The notes beneath the pieces were generated by a model. That model saw only the letters and a program-made list of their open reading frames with translations. It did not search any database and was not told where the DNA came from. The translations under genes and the position numbers were made by a program. From Astrothelium macrocarpum (lineage: Eukaryota > Ascomycota > Dothideomycetes > Trypetheliales > Trypetheliaceae): 64,000 nt of DNA. Positions 11,944 to 23,320 of this stretch are shown piece after piece. How positions within the stretch are numbered: the first letter of the stretch is position 1; every line of letters starts with the position of its first letter. The stretch lies in NCBI GenBank assembly GCA_021030915.1, contig JAGEMR010000027.1, positions 1-64,000 on the forward strand, written 5' to 3'.

Positions 11944-13653
11944 ACGATCCGTCGAGCTTTCAGACCGATCATCCTGAACCAAAATCTTTGTGTCAGTGAT
12001 AAGCAAATGGCCTCAGACGATTTTGATCAATCCGGGACCTTGTTCAATGTGCAATCATCCAAAGCTCAGGCTTTACTGTATTACCGAATTTTTCTCATAC
12101 ACGAGCATGTATCCCGAGATGGACTTGACTCTGGCTTCAGTCCATAACGGCACCGGTTCAATGTGTGTACACATTATAGAATCACTTGAGTATGTCCCTT
12201 GGAATACGAGCTTTGTTGACAATGCTGACTATACCTCGAAGGGAATGTCTTGATTGTTAGCAAAGACCAGTGACCAAAATTGGTCGGGATTCAGTGGTTC
12301 GGCCGGCGGATGGCGTGAATTTCAATCGCTCCCCATGACCGGTTCCCCTCGTTGCTAAGCTTAATAAAATCGACACTTTTCCAATCATCTCTGATACCGA
12401 CTTTGTACTCGTTTCTTCCGGTCCAAGCCATTTTTGAACATAGGACCCTTTCCCAGCTCTTACTCTACAATTTTGCGCTCTAGCTAAACTCCGGTTTCCT
12501 TACGATTCCCTATCTCGGAGTGAGCGAGCTGGCATCTCAAACGAGTCATCACTCCTACGAGCTACTGTGGGATAGTCAGTGGGCGGCACTGAGTAATGTG
12601 AAGAAGAGTGATGCTAAGGTTGCAGTGAGGGGCTCATGGACACTGCAGACCGTCGCATCGCGCAGGGAACGTGAGTAGTGTTATCGCGGAAATAACCGCC
12701 AAATGCAATTATCATCGGACCATGGGCTCATTATGAATGAAATGACAAGGCAATATCTGATGACGCGAAAGGTTTCCTCAAATGATATTTCGGTTCAACA
12801 TTACGATGGCAAGGTCATGCTCAGATGAAGATCTTGGGTGAGATTGCAATACCCAAGGTGCCTGGGTACAAGCTGTATATGTTCTTTTTGCAAGATGGAC
12901 CGCAAAGATCTCAATCTCTTGAATCGGTAACTATATTTACAGCTTATGCCACGCCATTGCCAGAAAATCGAACCATCTCATTCGATATTTATATATTGTA
13001 TAAACTCAGATTCCTGCCAAAATACTATGATTCCAGAAAAATTGCAAAATCCAGTGACGCAATATGGTGCACGAAAACATAATAACAGAGTACTGTCAGA
13101 TGTAATTTTAGAGCAACAGATTAGCAGTCAAATTGGTGAATGTCAGCAATAGTAAGGTACCTAGGCATCGAAATGCCTGGTAGTAATTTACATTACGACG
13201 TGGCTCCACTTACTGACGCTAGCCCAACTAGGCCAGACGTCTTTTATCTTATCCTCCCCACATAAGAATGTTGTATTCATCAATGTCGCAGGCTCCAAAC
13301 AGAATTTTACTTTTATGGCCATTCAACATTCCCTATTATGCCAAGCGCAAGTTATGATTGAGCTACATATCAAGTCTATGTATGTAAGTAGTAAGGACCA
13401 ATATGAAATCCCCACTTCCCTGCCAGCATCGAATCACCACTATACTCATCTGCTCATATCATCATGAAACTATGACTTTTAGAAGACTCGACACATTGTC
13501 ATAGTCTATCTACCACAGTGCAAGTTAGCTGTTGCTCGCCTCAGTTTAACTGGGCAAGGGGCAGGATGCACGCCAAACTGCGGAACCGTCCCCGTACAAA
13601 TCAAGGAGTGTGTGGGAAAAAGAAAATAACCAAATGCACAATGCACACCAGAC
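11944..13653. other. 1.7 kb without a supportable gene
   Basis: Short open stretches exist (for example 11990-12253 and around 12480-12660). Some look protein-like, and there is a GTGAGT donor-like site near 12670, but no family is recognisable and frames break. It may be a decayed gene. A hairpin-capable segment TACCTAGGCAT...ATGCCTGGTA lies near 13158-13182. The rest probably serves as flanking sequence for trs33 and mdh. Confidence 0.4.
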
Positions 13654-14934
13654 TCACTTCTGAGGCGGGTTCTTCACAAATTCGATACCCTTCTCAATAT
13701 TGCCCTTGAGTCCGGAGTAGCAGGCCTGTAGGAGCTTCTTTTCGTAGTCGTTGGCCTGCGAGATGATATTCTCTGTCTTCTCCACACCATTTGGTCCAAG
13801 CGTGACAGGAACAGAGAAGTAGTCACAGCCCGTTTCCTTTGCGATAGCCTCGCCACCCGGAACACCAGGCAGGTACACATATGATGGCTCAACGATACCA
13901 GTCTCACCTTTGACGGCCTTGATGAGCTTCTCGGTGAAGCGGTAACCGGCATACGCCATGGAGAGCGTGGCTGAACCCGCACCATCCTTGGCCTTGACGA
14001 CCTCGTCACCACCAAACTGGACGCGGTTCGTTAGCGCATCGAGCTGGTCGGCGGGGACCTTGACAGCGGGCTTGGCCAAGCTGAACAGCGGCACAATCGT
14101 CTCGCCGGAATGACCACCGATGACGGGGATGACGGTCTTGGACGGGTCGCGCTCGCCTGTGAGGGATTGCACGAAGGTCTCGGCGCGAACGACATCGAGG
14201 GTGGTGACTCCGAGAACGCGCTTGGGGTCGAAAACGCCCTCGGCCTTGAGGGTTTCGGCTGCGATTGGCACGGTGCTGTTGACGGGGTTGGAGATGATGA
14301 GGAGAAAGGCCTTGGGGCAATGTTGCGCGGCGCTGATTCTTGGCGTTAGCGGTACGACTGGCGCTGGGTGGGTGTGTTATGGGATGGGGAACTTGCCCTT
14401 TCACAAGACCTTGGACAATACCGGCGTTGATCTTGAAGAGGTCGTCACGAGTCATTCCGGGCTTCCGTGGGATACCGGCAGGAATGACGACGACGTCGGC
14501 GCCTGTGAAGGCTTTGGCCAAACCATCGTCGGCTGGGAGGAAGCCAGTTACTTTCTAAGTTGGATGCCACAGTCAGTCATTTGCGCAAGGTTCAGCGACC
14601 ACATTTCCCTTTGCTCTACGGGGTTACAGAAAGGTAGAGGAGGAAAAGCATACAGCGGGAGAAGAGATATGAGACAGGTCGGCTGTTACGCCGGGAGTGT
14701 TGACGACATCGTAGAGGGCGAGCTCGTCGATAAGAGGGCTGGCCTTTAGGAGAAGGGACAGAGGCTATCGAGGGCGATAATTGTTAGCGACCAATCTCTC
14801 ACAATCAATTGAGTAGAATTCAATGGATGTGTATACCTGTCCGATACCACCAGAAGCTCCGGCAACGACTAGAAGGTCCTCAGCAATTGTCCCAACAAGT
14901 TCAACGGATTTGGAAGCTCTCTACCGGCTTTCAT
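13654..14934 (-). CDS. mdh: Malate dehydrogenase (NAD-dependent)
   Basis: Five exons (14934-14925, 14868-14837, 14764-14654, 14554-14397, 14338-13654) close to 331 residues, the usual size. The enzyme interconverts malate and oxaloacetate with NAD. Visible are the Rossmann loop GASGGIGQ (residues 7-14), the substrate-binding IPRKPGMTRDD with its arginines, the ISNPVNSTVPI block, and the catalytic-histidine motif IGGHSGET. The protein starts directly at MKAVVAGASGG with no presequence, which suggests a cytosolic isoform. The first exon is 10 nt. The fourth intron (14396-14339) uses a GC donor (GG|GCAAGT), the only in-frame solution that restores the family sequence. Element C begins 205 bp upstream of the start codon, between this gene and divergent dad1. 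Confidence 0.95.
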
Positions 14935-15138
14935 TTTGCTGTCGAAGTATCTGTGAGAGATGCGGTGGGGTCTGAAGTAATGAGCAAGACGGTAGAACGA
15001 GAGAATTTGAGAAGATGTACCTAAGCAGATGGACGTAAGACTGCGGAGTTCGTTTAGGTGGTGTTTAATTGTTTGGTGGGATGGTGGGGTCCCGCACCTT
15101 CCGTTTGGACACCGCCTTACTAAAGCCTTGCCTTGCTA

Positions 15139-15203
15139 AGTCAGGCCACCTAGATTCTGGCCTCCCCCTGTTCCTGGCCACCCCACCACCATCTCATCTC
15201 ATT
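15139..15203 (+). repeat. Left TIR of element C
   Basis: GC-rich 65-bp repeat, inverted at 17064-17128. It is followed by a partially GC-normal subterminal stretch to about 15540 before the AT-rich core. Confidence 0.88.
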
Positions 15204-16686
15204 CGAATTTCAACGAATTTTCAACAGCAACGAATTAAATTTGAAATTTTGAATACATGGCGCTAATCAAGCCTTTCATCTGATCTTTCTGAGATGATTT
15301 CGTATCTTTTGAAATAGCAGCAGCTGGTGGATCTGCTATTGGAACAGCTACTTCAATAATCGACTGTTTGATTTGTTTAATAATAATAAAACGTTTATTT
15401 GGATCTAATTTTATTATTTTCTATTTGCGTCTTATTATCGCTTCTTCCAACTATTATTTGAACTGTTCATTCGTTTATTTCAATAGCGCTATATTATCTA
15501 ATACATTTTCTAATACCTTATCTGATTTGGCAAATAAACGGCCTATCTGATTATTTATTAAAATAATTGAATTTAATATATGAATAATAATTTGAAATTA
15601 TTATTGATTATAAAAAATATTGAATGAAATGATATAAATTCGTTTTTATTTTGAAAATGTTATAGATTTTATCAAAATAATGATTTTATTGAAAATAAAA
15701 AATGAATAAAATGATATTTCAGAATTATAAAAAATAATTTTTATTACTTTTCATTCAATATGAATATTTTTAATGATAAAATCTTTTTAATATATTAAAT
15801 TATAATAATAAATAAATCGATTTTTTTTGACTGGAATAATATTATTCAAATACGAAAATTATTTAATATAATTATGATAATACATTTTAATAGAACTGAA
15901 ATTATATAAATTTAATGACTGAAGAATATAAAATATGTGAAAAGATATAAATATTAAATATATTTTAAAATTAATTTTACACGTATATATGAAATCAATA
16001 TTGATATGATTGTTATGACCGTCGAAAATAAATAATTTGAATCCGCCGTTTTGAGAATATATTATTGATTCAAATATATACATTAATTAATAATATTTTA
16101 TTTTATTTGATATTCAATTATTTTATGATATAATATAATATCAAATTAATATTTTATTTATTATAAATTATTATATTTATAATTATTTTCTTTTGAATAT
16201 AATGAATGGATTAATTTTAAAATCAATAGAATTTATTATTTCAATAATTAAAATTCATTTTCGATTTTATAATATTTTTTAATAAATTTATTTTTTATTT
16301 AATTAAACAAATATAATTAAATTCGTATAAATATTCAAATTTAAATCATATTTATTCATATTTTATATATTTTTAAATTAAATATTTAATCATTTATATA
16401 TTTTTTTTATAAAAATAAAAAATATAATAATTAGATTTAATAATACGTTTTCGATTCTTTTGATATCTAATTTTCGTTTTATTATAAAAATAATTTCTGA
16501 ATATTTTTTATTGAAAATTAATTATCTATTTTTTTTTAAATAATTGATCATTTTTATTAATACGTATTATTCAAACGGCTATTTCACGAAATCGGATATG
16601 ATTAAAAAGATATCCACGATCATCTTTTTTAATAATTCATTATATAAATATATCTTTTTATTATAAAAATAGCCACTATTGATATT

Positions 16687-16786
16687 NNNNNNNNNNNNNN
16701 NNNNNNNNNNNNNNNNNNNNNNNNNNNNNNNNNNNNNNNNNNNNNNNNNNNNNNNNNNNNNNNNNNNNNNNNNNNNNNNNNNNNNN
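16687..16786. other. Assembly gap (100 N)
   Basis: Exactly 100 N residues, the conventional placeholder for a gap of unknown size. It abuts a tandem repeat, which probably caused the break. Confidence 0.99.
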
Positions 16787-16880
16787 TATAAAATATATGG
16801 ATATTTATAAAATATATGGATATTTATAAAATATATGGATATTTATAAAATATATGGATATTTATAAAATATATGGATAT
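16787..16880. repeat. 19-bp tandem repeat
   Basis: The unit ATATTTATAAAATATATGG occurs in four perfect full copies (16801-16876), with partial copies on both sides. The left partial copy runs into the N gap, so the array may be longer. Confidence 0.95.
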
Positions 16881-17063
16881 TTTGATTATTTCAGAATTAT
16901 ATTTGGAATATATTTCGGAAAAGATCCCATATTTTAACGGTAATATTTATTGATATAAAAATTCCATTTTCGTAATCAACGATAGCAGAAGCTATTTTAT
17001 TCTCACGATCATCCATTTCGAAATGTTATGGCTGGTGGTGGATCGAATTTCATAAAAAAGTGA

Positions 17064-17128
17064 AATGAGATGGGAAGGTGGTGGGGTGGCCAGGAACAGG
17101 GGGAGGCCAGAATCTAGGTGGCCTGACT
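17064..17128 (-). repeat. Right TIR of element C
   Basis: Inverted copy of 15139-15203. It ends ...GGTGGCCTGACT, followed by TA, only 94 bp before the dad1 start codon. Confidence 0.88.
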
Positions 17129-17222
17129 TATATCATAACAAGCGCGACAACTTCGAATATTTGCTCCAATTTTGCAAGCAAATTGCTTTTGAGAGCCTCT
17201 ACTCCATCCCACGTCTACCATC

Positions 17223-17576
17223 ATGTCCACTCATAGCAAGTCCTCTACCAATGGCACCACCGCTCCCAAAGAGCCCTCCTACTTTGAACAACAACGCAGC
17301 GTACTTGTCAGCGAAGTTGCCGTCGTAAGTAACCCTGCTCAACTGATCGATATGTCTGCTGACTATTACCAGAGTCTCGAGCACGTCCTTCAGAATCTCA
17401 ACAAGCTCAATCGCAACCTCGAAAGCGTCATCGCCGTTGGGAACGAGTTCTCTTCTGTTGAAGCGCTGTGGTCTCAATTTGAAAATGTGATGGCGAAAGA
17501 TTCAGAGCCCGAGGCATCCCAAGGGAACGGAGCAGAGGGGCATACTATGGGCGATACGGAGGGAGATGGGAAATGA
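17223..17576 (+). CDS. dad1: DASH/Dam1 complex subunit Dad1
   Basis: Dad1 is a small subunit of the DASH complex that couples kinetochores to microtubules. Two exons (17223-17324, 17373-17576) encode 101 residues. The core SYFEQQRSVLVSEVAV joins across the intron to SLEHVLQNLNKLNRNLESV, followed by GNEFSSVEALWSQFENVM, which is diagnostic. The 48-nt intron is a multiple of three and stop-free, so the unspliced frame is open and would add 16 false residues. The GTAAGT donor and the family alignment show it is spliced. A short acidic Gly-rich tail ends the protein. The gene is divergent from mdh, and element C has left fewer than 100 bp of its original upstream DNA in place. Confidence 0.94.
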   Translation: MSTHSKSSTNGTTAPKEPSYFEQQRSVLVSEVAVVSNPAQLIDMSADYYQSLEHVLQNLNKLNRNLESVIAVGNEFSSVEALWSQFENVMAKDSEPEASQGNGAEGHTMGDTEGDGK

Positions 17577-18220
17577 GGTGATAGAGAATGGGATGTGGCG
17601 ACAACGTACTTTACCAGCTTCGGGCTCGTAAAGACGATCCATGAAAAGGAGAGACGCGCCCCGAGGCACATGTCTGGAGCGCGTTAAAAAGATAACGGAT
17701 ACCCACGTTGGGTCCCAATCCTCGCGTAGTGAAGGGCACACTTCGCGACAATCCTTCTGCCTGGGAAGAGGGCTGAAAATATTACGAGTGCTCAAACCAA
17801 AGTCTGGCAGGTAGCCAGCAAGAGCAGATGAGCGAGAGATATCGATTGAAGATGTTGTGCTACGGAAACTGTATTCAACTCGTTGTAAACGAGTCGGCCC
17901 TGTCGTATGTCATGGTGTACGAAACTACGGATGAGAATACAAACCGACAGGAAACCTTCGCGAAAAGGGGAATCAACCAGATAGAAATAGCTGTCCATTG
18001 TCCCTTCCGACCAGCCGCAGTCATATACAACCGGCGCGTCACCATCGGTCCCTTTCCTCTGCAAAAAATAAACTCCTTCCATCCATCTACCCGCGAAAGG
18101 TTCCATACGAAAACGACGCCCGCCCAACGTTTCCCCTTTAATCTACGCACCCCAATCACAACACCATCCGTATTATTCTTCCGTCTTGATATTTCCAAGC
18201 GGAAGTCCATAGGGTGCAAT
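17577..18220. other. Convergent 3' intergenic region, 0.64 kb
   Basis: It lies between the stop codons of dad1 and hap5. Open frames here on either strand show no family features and no convincing splice pattern. It probably contains both 3' untranslated regions. Confidence 0.6.
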
Positions 18221-19524
18221 CTACGCAACCTCGTAATCCCGCTCACCCTCCGCATCTGCCTCTCCCTCGCCACCCTCATGTCTTCCATAGTGCTGGCCCG
18301 GATCGGCGGTCGGCATGGGCTGTTCGTGCGGCCGCTGCATCTGGTACATCTGCCGGTGTCGTAAGCCATCAATCTCCTTTTGCTTGCGCAGGTCCAGCGT
18401 CAGGGGGCGCTGGGGGAGGAGTGCGGCACTACTACTCACCTGCTGCGGCGACATGTTGTACCCGGCGTACATGGCGCTCTGGTCGAACATCTGGGGCGGC
18501 GGCGCGGGCTGGCCGTACGCCGCGCTGGGCTGCTGTGGTGGCGGATACATGCCCGCTGGCCCGTATTCTTGGTGGTCGGAGGGAGGCATCCCCGGCATGC
18601 CGTAGTGCGGGTCGAGGTGCTGTTGGCCGGAGTGGCTCGGTTGCTGTGGTGGTGGCTGCATACTACCGACGGGCGCCTGACCCGGTGCAGGTGCGCCTGC
18701 GGGTTGAGTTCCTGGTTGGACGCCAAGAGACTGACTCTGCCCGAAATCGCGTCTTTTGTTAGGTTGAGCCTCTTCGCGGGGGACGATGTCGATGAGAAAA
18801 TCAAACATGTCGGATTTGGCGAGCGCGCTGGCGATGTCGCTGCGCTGGAGCGTCCGACGTTTGTTTTCTTCTGCATGTATCCAGGCGCGCATTGTGAGTT
18901 CGGTAATGAAGATGTCGCAACCCTTGGCAAAGAGGATGGGAGCTTCGGCGGATATCATTTTCACTTCGGGATCGGCTTTCATCACCTTTTTAATGCGCGC
19001 AAGAGGGAGTTGATGTAATTTGTAATCATGGTCCTCGGTTTCTAATTTTGTAACTTGTTGCTGCCAATACGTATTGAGAATGTCGCGATACGTGCCCTGA
19101 AGGCCCTGAGAGACCTAACACATTGTAAGCAACCAAAACTGTAATGCGAGAGACCCTGTCTCCTTACGTTGGCCCATGGACCAATGAAGGTTTCTGGTGC
19201 CGGAGCATTTCCTGATGCTGCTATCTGGACAGACTGTCAGCATGATCCAGAGGTTAAAGACCGCAATTGGTCGAGATGGAAGGTCGCGGAAGGCATACTG
19301 ATGCGCTGGCCCCTAAAGTACGCGACAAACGTTAGTCAATGTCTTGAGATAAGAGGTCAATGACCCTAACGCGTGCTGAAAAGAAGGTCGCAGGTATGCC
19401 ACTTACCATAATGACCACCAGTATTATGATCGTACAATGGCCGTCCTTCTTGGCCGTCATATCTTGGGGGACCCTGCTGACGAATGTCTCGTTGGCCAGC
19501 AGTCTGTAAACTCATGGGATCCAT
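18221..19524 (-). CDS. hap5: CCAAT-binding complex subunit Hap5 (NF-YC)
   Basis: Three exons (19524-19407, 19220-19168, 19114-18221) encode 354 residues. Hap5 is the NF-YC-type histone-fold subunit of the heterotrimeric CCAAT-binding factor. The histone fold runs from LPLARIKKVMKADPEV through ISAEAPILFAKGCDIFITEL to RRTLQRSDIASALAKSDMFDFLID. Just upstream, GTYRDILNTYWQQQVTKLE is the fungal-specific block known to recruit Hap4/HapX-type partners. The C-terminal half is a Pro/Gln/Gly/Met-rich low-complexity region typical of filamentous fungal orthologues. A 30-nt segment with a GTGAGT-like start near 18430 is too short to be an intron, and I kept it as coding. Confidence 0.95.
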
Positions 19525-20784
19525 TATGGATTTGATGGTATGCGCGTGTACGCGCCCGTCTGTCGCGCAACGTCAACCATACGCTGGACAGAGCTGACGG
19601 TGGCTGCTGTCCTCCCTCAATGCGCTGGACAGAGACAAGGATCGAGATGAATTGGATGAATTGATTCGTTGGGCGCGCGAGTGGAAGATGTACCTGGCGG
19701 TGTTGACGCAGGTGTCGACTGGAGAGATGCGGTCAAGCGCCAGATGAGCGGTCGGCCTGCCAAATGAGGAGTAAGCGGATGTCGCCTCTGGAGAAGCGAG
19801 AAAAAGCCATTGCCTCGTGTCACGGCGGATATGGCTATGGGGATTGCAGACGAGACTCTCTGTTTATCTCTCAGGGCTGACGCACAAACAAACGCTGCCC
19901 CCCGGTTCCCTCCCGCCGCCTGCGATCTGGTTGGAGAAGTGAAGGGAAAAAGCTGCCAATCGGGTCGCCGTCACCTCCCAGCCTTGGGCTAGAGTGCGGC
20001 GAATGATAGGCCCACAGCCGGTCGAATTCCTCACCAGGGAATGGCATGCGCCCCAAGAGCAACGAGCCGCGCCTGGCAGAAGGAGCTGTGGCAGTGGCCT
20101 ATGCAATTGTCCGTCTCTGCACGTAGTGTAGCGAAATTGATAGACAGGAGGATGTGCTTGATCCAGCGCCCCCGCTACCTATTATATGCGATGTGATCGC
20201 CCATGCTGCGTCAAGACTAGAATTGACAGTGCCGCTCCGATGCTTCAACCTCCGTACAGCTACTCGGTATTCTCGCCTTGTCCATCCAACGACATGGGAT
20301 GGAAGCCAGACATTTGCAAGGCGGACGAAACAAGTTGAGCTTGGTATTAGTACGACTTGTTTTCCAAGCCGGCCTAATACCGTCAAGGTGAACGGGGAGC
20401 GCTTGGAACATTGTCCCTCATGTACCAAAGGCAAGGCGAACAGACATGCAGTCTCACGACGCACGTCACAATAGCGTGGGGTTTCATGAAGGGGAGAAAT
20501 ACACTTCCAACTTACCAGGCAAAATGGAATATGATTGACCGCCCTTGAATCGCGACTCGTGAACTGTGCACGCTGAAGGGGCCTGCTGGGAGTTTAATTG
20601 GGTTGAAAGTCGAGTAAATCCTGCCAATGGATCGCAGTCAAATGCTGATAATTTCGGCAAATGGCCGCCAAATATGAGGCGAAACCCCCGGCCCGGCGTT
20701 TCTCCGCTATCTCCAAAAACAATCTCCTCATCCCGCGCATTTAGCTTTTAGTATTGCCAACAACCCACCAAGGATTTAGCTGCG
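19525..20784. other. 1.26 kb divergent intergenic region
   Basis: It lies between the divergent starts of hap5 and fcf2. Open frames (for example 20099-20464 minus) show no coding signature and mirror each other on both strands. Likely long 5' untranslated and promoter sequence for a regulator gene. Confidence 0.6.
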
Positions 20785-21704
20785 ATGCCAGCACATCTAG
20801 AGCTGCTGCACGACAACCCATTATCTGTCTCTGACGACGAAGACTTGAGCGATGACCAAATTCACGCCTTACTAAAAGATGCTGAAATTCGGATCCGAGA
20901 ACGAAACTCCAATGCCCTAGTTCAAGATGGGAAGGACCAATCTTTCAAGGGTCTACCAAAACTTGACACTGGACCTGTAGAACAGCCTTATATCCGAAGC
21001 GATGGTGACTTTGCACGGATTGATCGGTCTCGACTTCTGCCAGCGGAGCAACGAAAGCTGGCGAATGGATTTCGAAAGGTTGAAGACCCTATCGTGGTGA
21101 AGAAGAGGGCAGTCAAGGTAATGATGAACCATTTCGACATTTACATCGTTTATAGTGATGAAATTCTTCCTAAATTTGTCCTTGACGCAGATCATAGACC
21201 TCATCTTGGGTGTCTACCTGCAGCGCTGAGAGTTTATTTCATTTCATAGTTACTCTGAAACTACATTCACTCCTCGCTGTTATCTAATTGTAGCAGCCAG
21301 TACTAGATTTGACAATTATATAGGAAAAGAAAGCCACCGCTGGATCAGACTGGTTTAATCTACCCAGAACAAATCTCACCCCAGAACTGAAACGTGATCT
21401 ACAACTGCTGAAAATGCGGAACGTCCTCGATCCTCATCGGCATTACAAAAAGGATAATGGCAAATCCCTGGTCCCTGAGTACTCTCAAGTCGGTATAATA
21501 GAAGAGGGACCCACAGAATTCTTTAGCGCTCGCCTATCAAACAAACAGCGCAAGCGAAACATTGTAGAAGAGATATTGGCACGCGAAGAGGAGACTGGCC
21601 GATTCAAAAACAAGTACAACGAAATTCAAATCTCAAAACAAAGTGGAAAGAAGAGTTATTACAAGGCGTTGCAGGCGCGACGAAAGAAAAGGATGAGAAG
21701 GTGA
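20785..21704 (+). CDS. fcf2: Fcf2 pre-rRNA processing protein
   Basis: Fcf2 is an essential nucleolar protein needed for early pre-rRNA cleavages (A0, A1, A2) in 18S maturation. Two exons (20785-21117, 21324-21704) with a 206-nt intron give 237 residues. The second exon is almost wholly the Fcf2 domain: DWFNLPRTNLTPELKRDLQL, RNVLDPHRHYKKD, EEGPTEFFSARLSNKQRKR, IVEEILA, and the basic C-terminus KSYYKALQARRKKRMRR, which is probably nucleolar-targeting. The N-terminal half is acidic and poorly conserved, as usual. The gene ends 75 bp before the convergent nucleoside phosphorylase gene. Confidence 0.95.
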
Positions 21705-21779
21705 TGGATGTATGCTTGCCTGGCTATTCTATGACTCTGTACACTACAGTTTGAATGACATCAATCTGTTCCGGAGGAT

Positions 21780-22907
21780 TCAGGGAGGCAGATTAGACAC
21801 AATATGCTGCACCAAAGCTTGCATATCCTTTGCCGCTTCTCTACCAGCTTCGAGGACTTCTTCATGGTTCGCTCGGCCTTTGCTCAAATATTCCTCCATC
21901 TCTGACCTACTCATATGCTGAATTGCTGGATCATCACCACGCGGACCTGGATCTAAGACAGCATTATTCGTTACGAGACTGAATGCGAGAACTCTCATCC
22001 CACAGTGGCGGGCAACAAGAATTTCTGGCACGGTAGACATGCCTACAACGTCAGCGCCTAGGTTTCTCAACATGCGACATTCTGCTCGCGTCTCGTAGCT
22101 GGGTCCGCCCACGAAGGAATACACTCCTTCATGCAGTCGTCGCTTACTCGAGTTCAATCCAAGAGTGCGCCACGATTGATGCGCTCGCCTTCGAAGCTCA
22201 AGATCGTAGGCATCCGACATTGGAGGAAACCTCACCCCAAAATCCTCGGCGTTTGGTCCGAGAAGTGGGTGTACCCCGACCAAGCCAGCGAGATTAAGAT
22301 GATCGCGGAGGAGAACTATGTCGCCGACGTTGAAATCTGGATTTAGGCCGCCAGCAGCGTTTGTGACTTGAACTCGGTCAGGCTATGACCAATGGTTAAA
22401 CGTAGTGAAATGCACAAACCTATCATTGTCTCAACGCCAATGACTTTACACACTCGTGTAGCAAAAGTGACTAGATCCATTGTGTGCCCTTCATAGAAAC
22501 TTGCACGGCAAATCAGAATCTTTTGTAGAGAATCACTCTGCCGCAACTCACTGTGCCCTACCCACCAGCAAGACTACCGGCAATCTCGTTGGTCCCATTT
22601 GCCCAAAAACCAATTTTCCTTCATGTCCAGCCACTACGAGAATCGCTTAGTCTAAAGTGATTGTAGCTAAGATTATGTCATGCGGTAAAAAGGCACCCCT
22701 ACCTGACAGCTGCGGAAAACCAGGTATGTTGGCATATTGTATCTCAATTTGTGGCTGGCGGTGAACCGTCTGAGCAAGACCACTCAAGCCAGAGCCGCAA
22801 ACGATTGCCACCTTAGGAAGCAGCAATTCTGTTGGCAGGGATGTTTTGATGTATTGGACGGTTTCTTGAGCGCGCTCATAGGTATTCAGTACCATTGATA
22901 GTGCCAT
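21780..22907 (-). CDS. Purine nucleoside phosphorylase
   Basis: Four exons (22907-22703, 22633-22552, 22499-22420, 22372-21780) close to 319 residues. The enzyme splits inosine and guanosine with phosphate into base and ribose-1-phosphate in purine salvage. Visible are the phosphate loop CGSGLSGLA, the AGHEGKLVFGQMG block, RAHFYEGHTM (rebuilt across intron 2), VTNAAGGLN across intron 3, and GPSYETRAECRMLRNLGADVVGMSTVPE near the base-binding site, followed by NNAVLDPG. The length and motifs fit trimeric high-molecular-weight PNP rather than MTA phosphorylase. It shares a 413-bp divergent promoter region with the mitoribosomal gene. Confidence 0.95.
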
Positions 22908-23320
22908 ACCTGAGGATCAACGCTCTACAGAGAAATTGACGTGAAGAAACGAACAAACATGTATAAGAAAAACTGTCTGCCTATACATGTCATAAACGAT
23001 TATGACCTGAAGACCTTGTCACAGGCAATTTCTTTGGTTATTTTCATGAACATGACTTGGTCGTGTGAACTATGGAGGTACCGCCTCACGATTGGACAGG
23101 CGGTAACCTTGGCAGAATTTACAACTCGAGATTTAGCCTCTCATCCTTCATAGGTCAATGATTAACCACTTCTACAGAAATGACCACTCCATCTTATATT
23201 CGATCCCCATTTTGTGTGGCAAAGAGACTCAAAGTAAGACTTCACGATATTCATTGGCTGGTCCAATTGCTCACCAGTCCAATCAGACATGCTCTCGCCT
23301 TGCCTCCAATCATCGCAGCC

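Larger units (their letters stand above)
15139..17128. mobile_element. TIR element C between mdh and dad1
   Basis: The terminus AGTCAGGCCACCTAGATTCT at 15139 recurs inverted at the other end, reaching 17128. The 65-bp TIRs (15139-15203 and 17064-17128) are identical over the first 52 bp and differ at only about three positions after that. TA flanks both ends (15137-15138 and 17129-17130). The core is strongly AT-rich, holds a 19-bp tandem repeat and is broken by a 100-N gap, so its true length is unknown. No transposase is recognisable. A TA-targeting DNA transposon derivative is the best reading. Confidence 0.88.

Noticed and set aside
15859..16083. Minus-strand frame of 74 codons within element C
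   Set aside because: Phe/Ile/Asn/Tyr-rich by composition only. It lies in an AT-rich core with no domain.
18428..18457. GTGAGT...CAG segment inside hap5 that looks like an intron
   Set aside because: It would be only 30 nt, below usable fungal intron size, and the frame is open through it.
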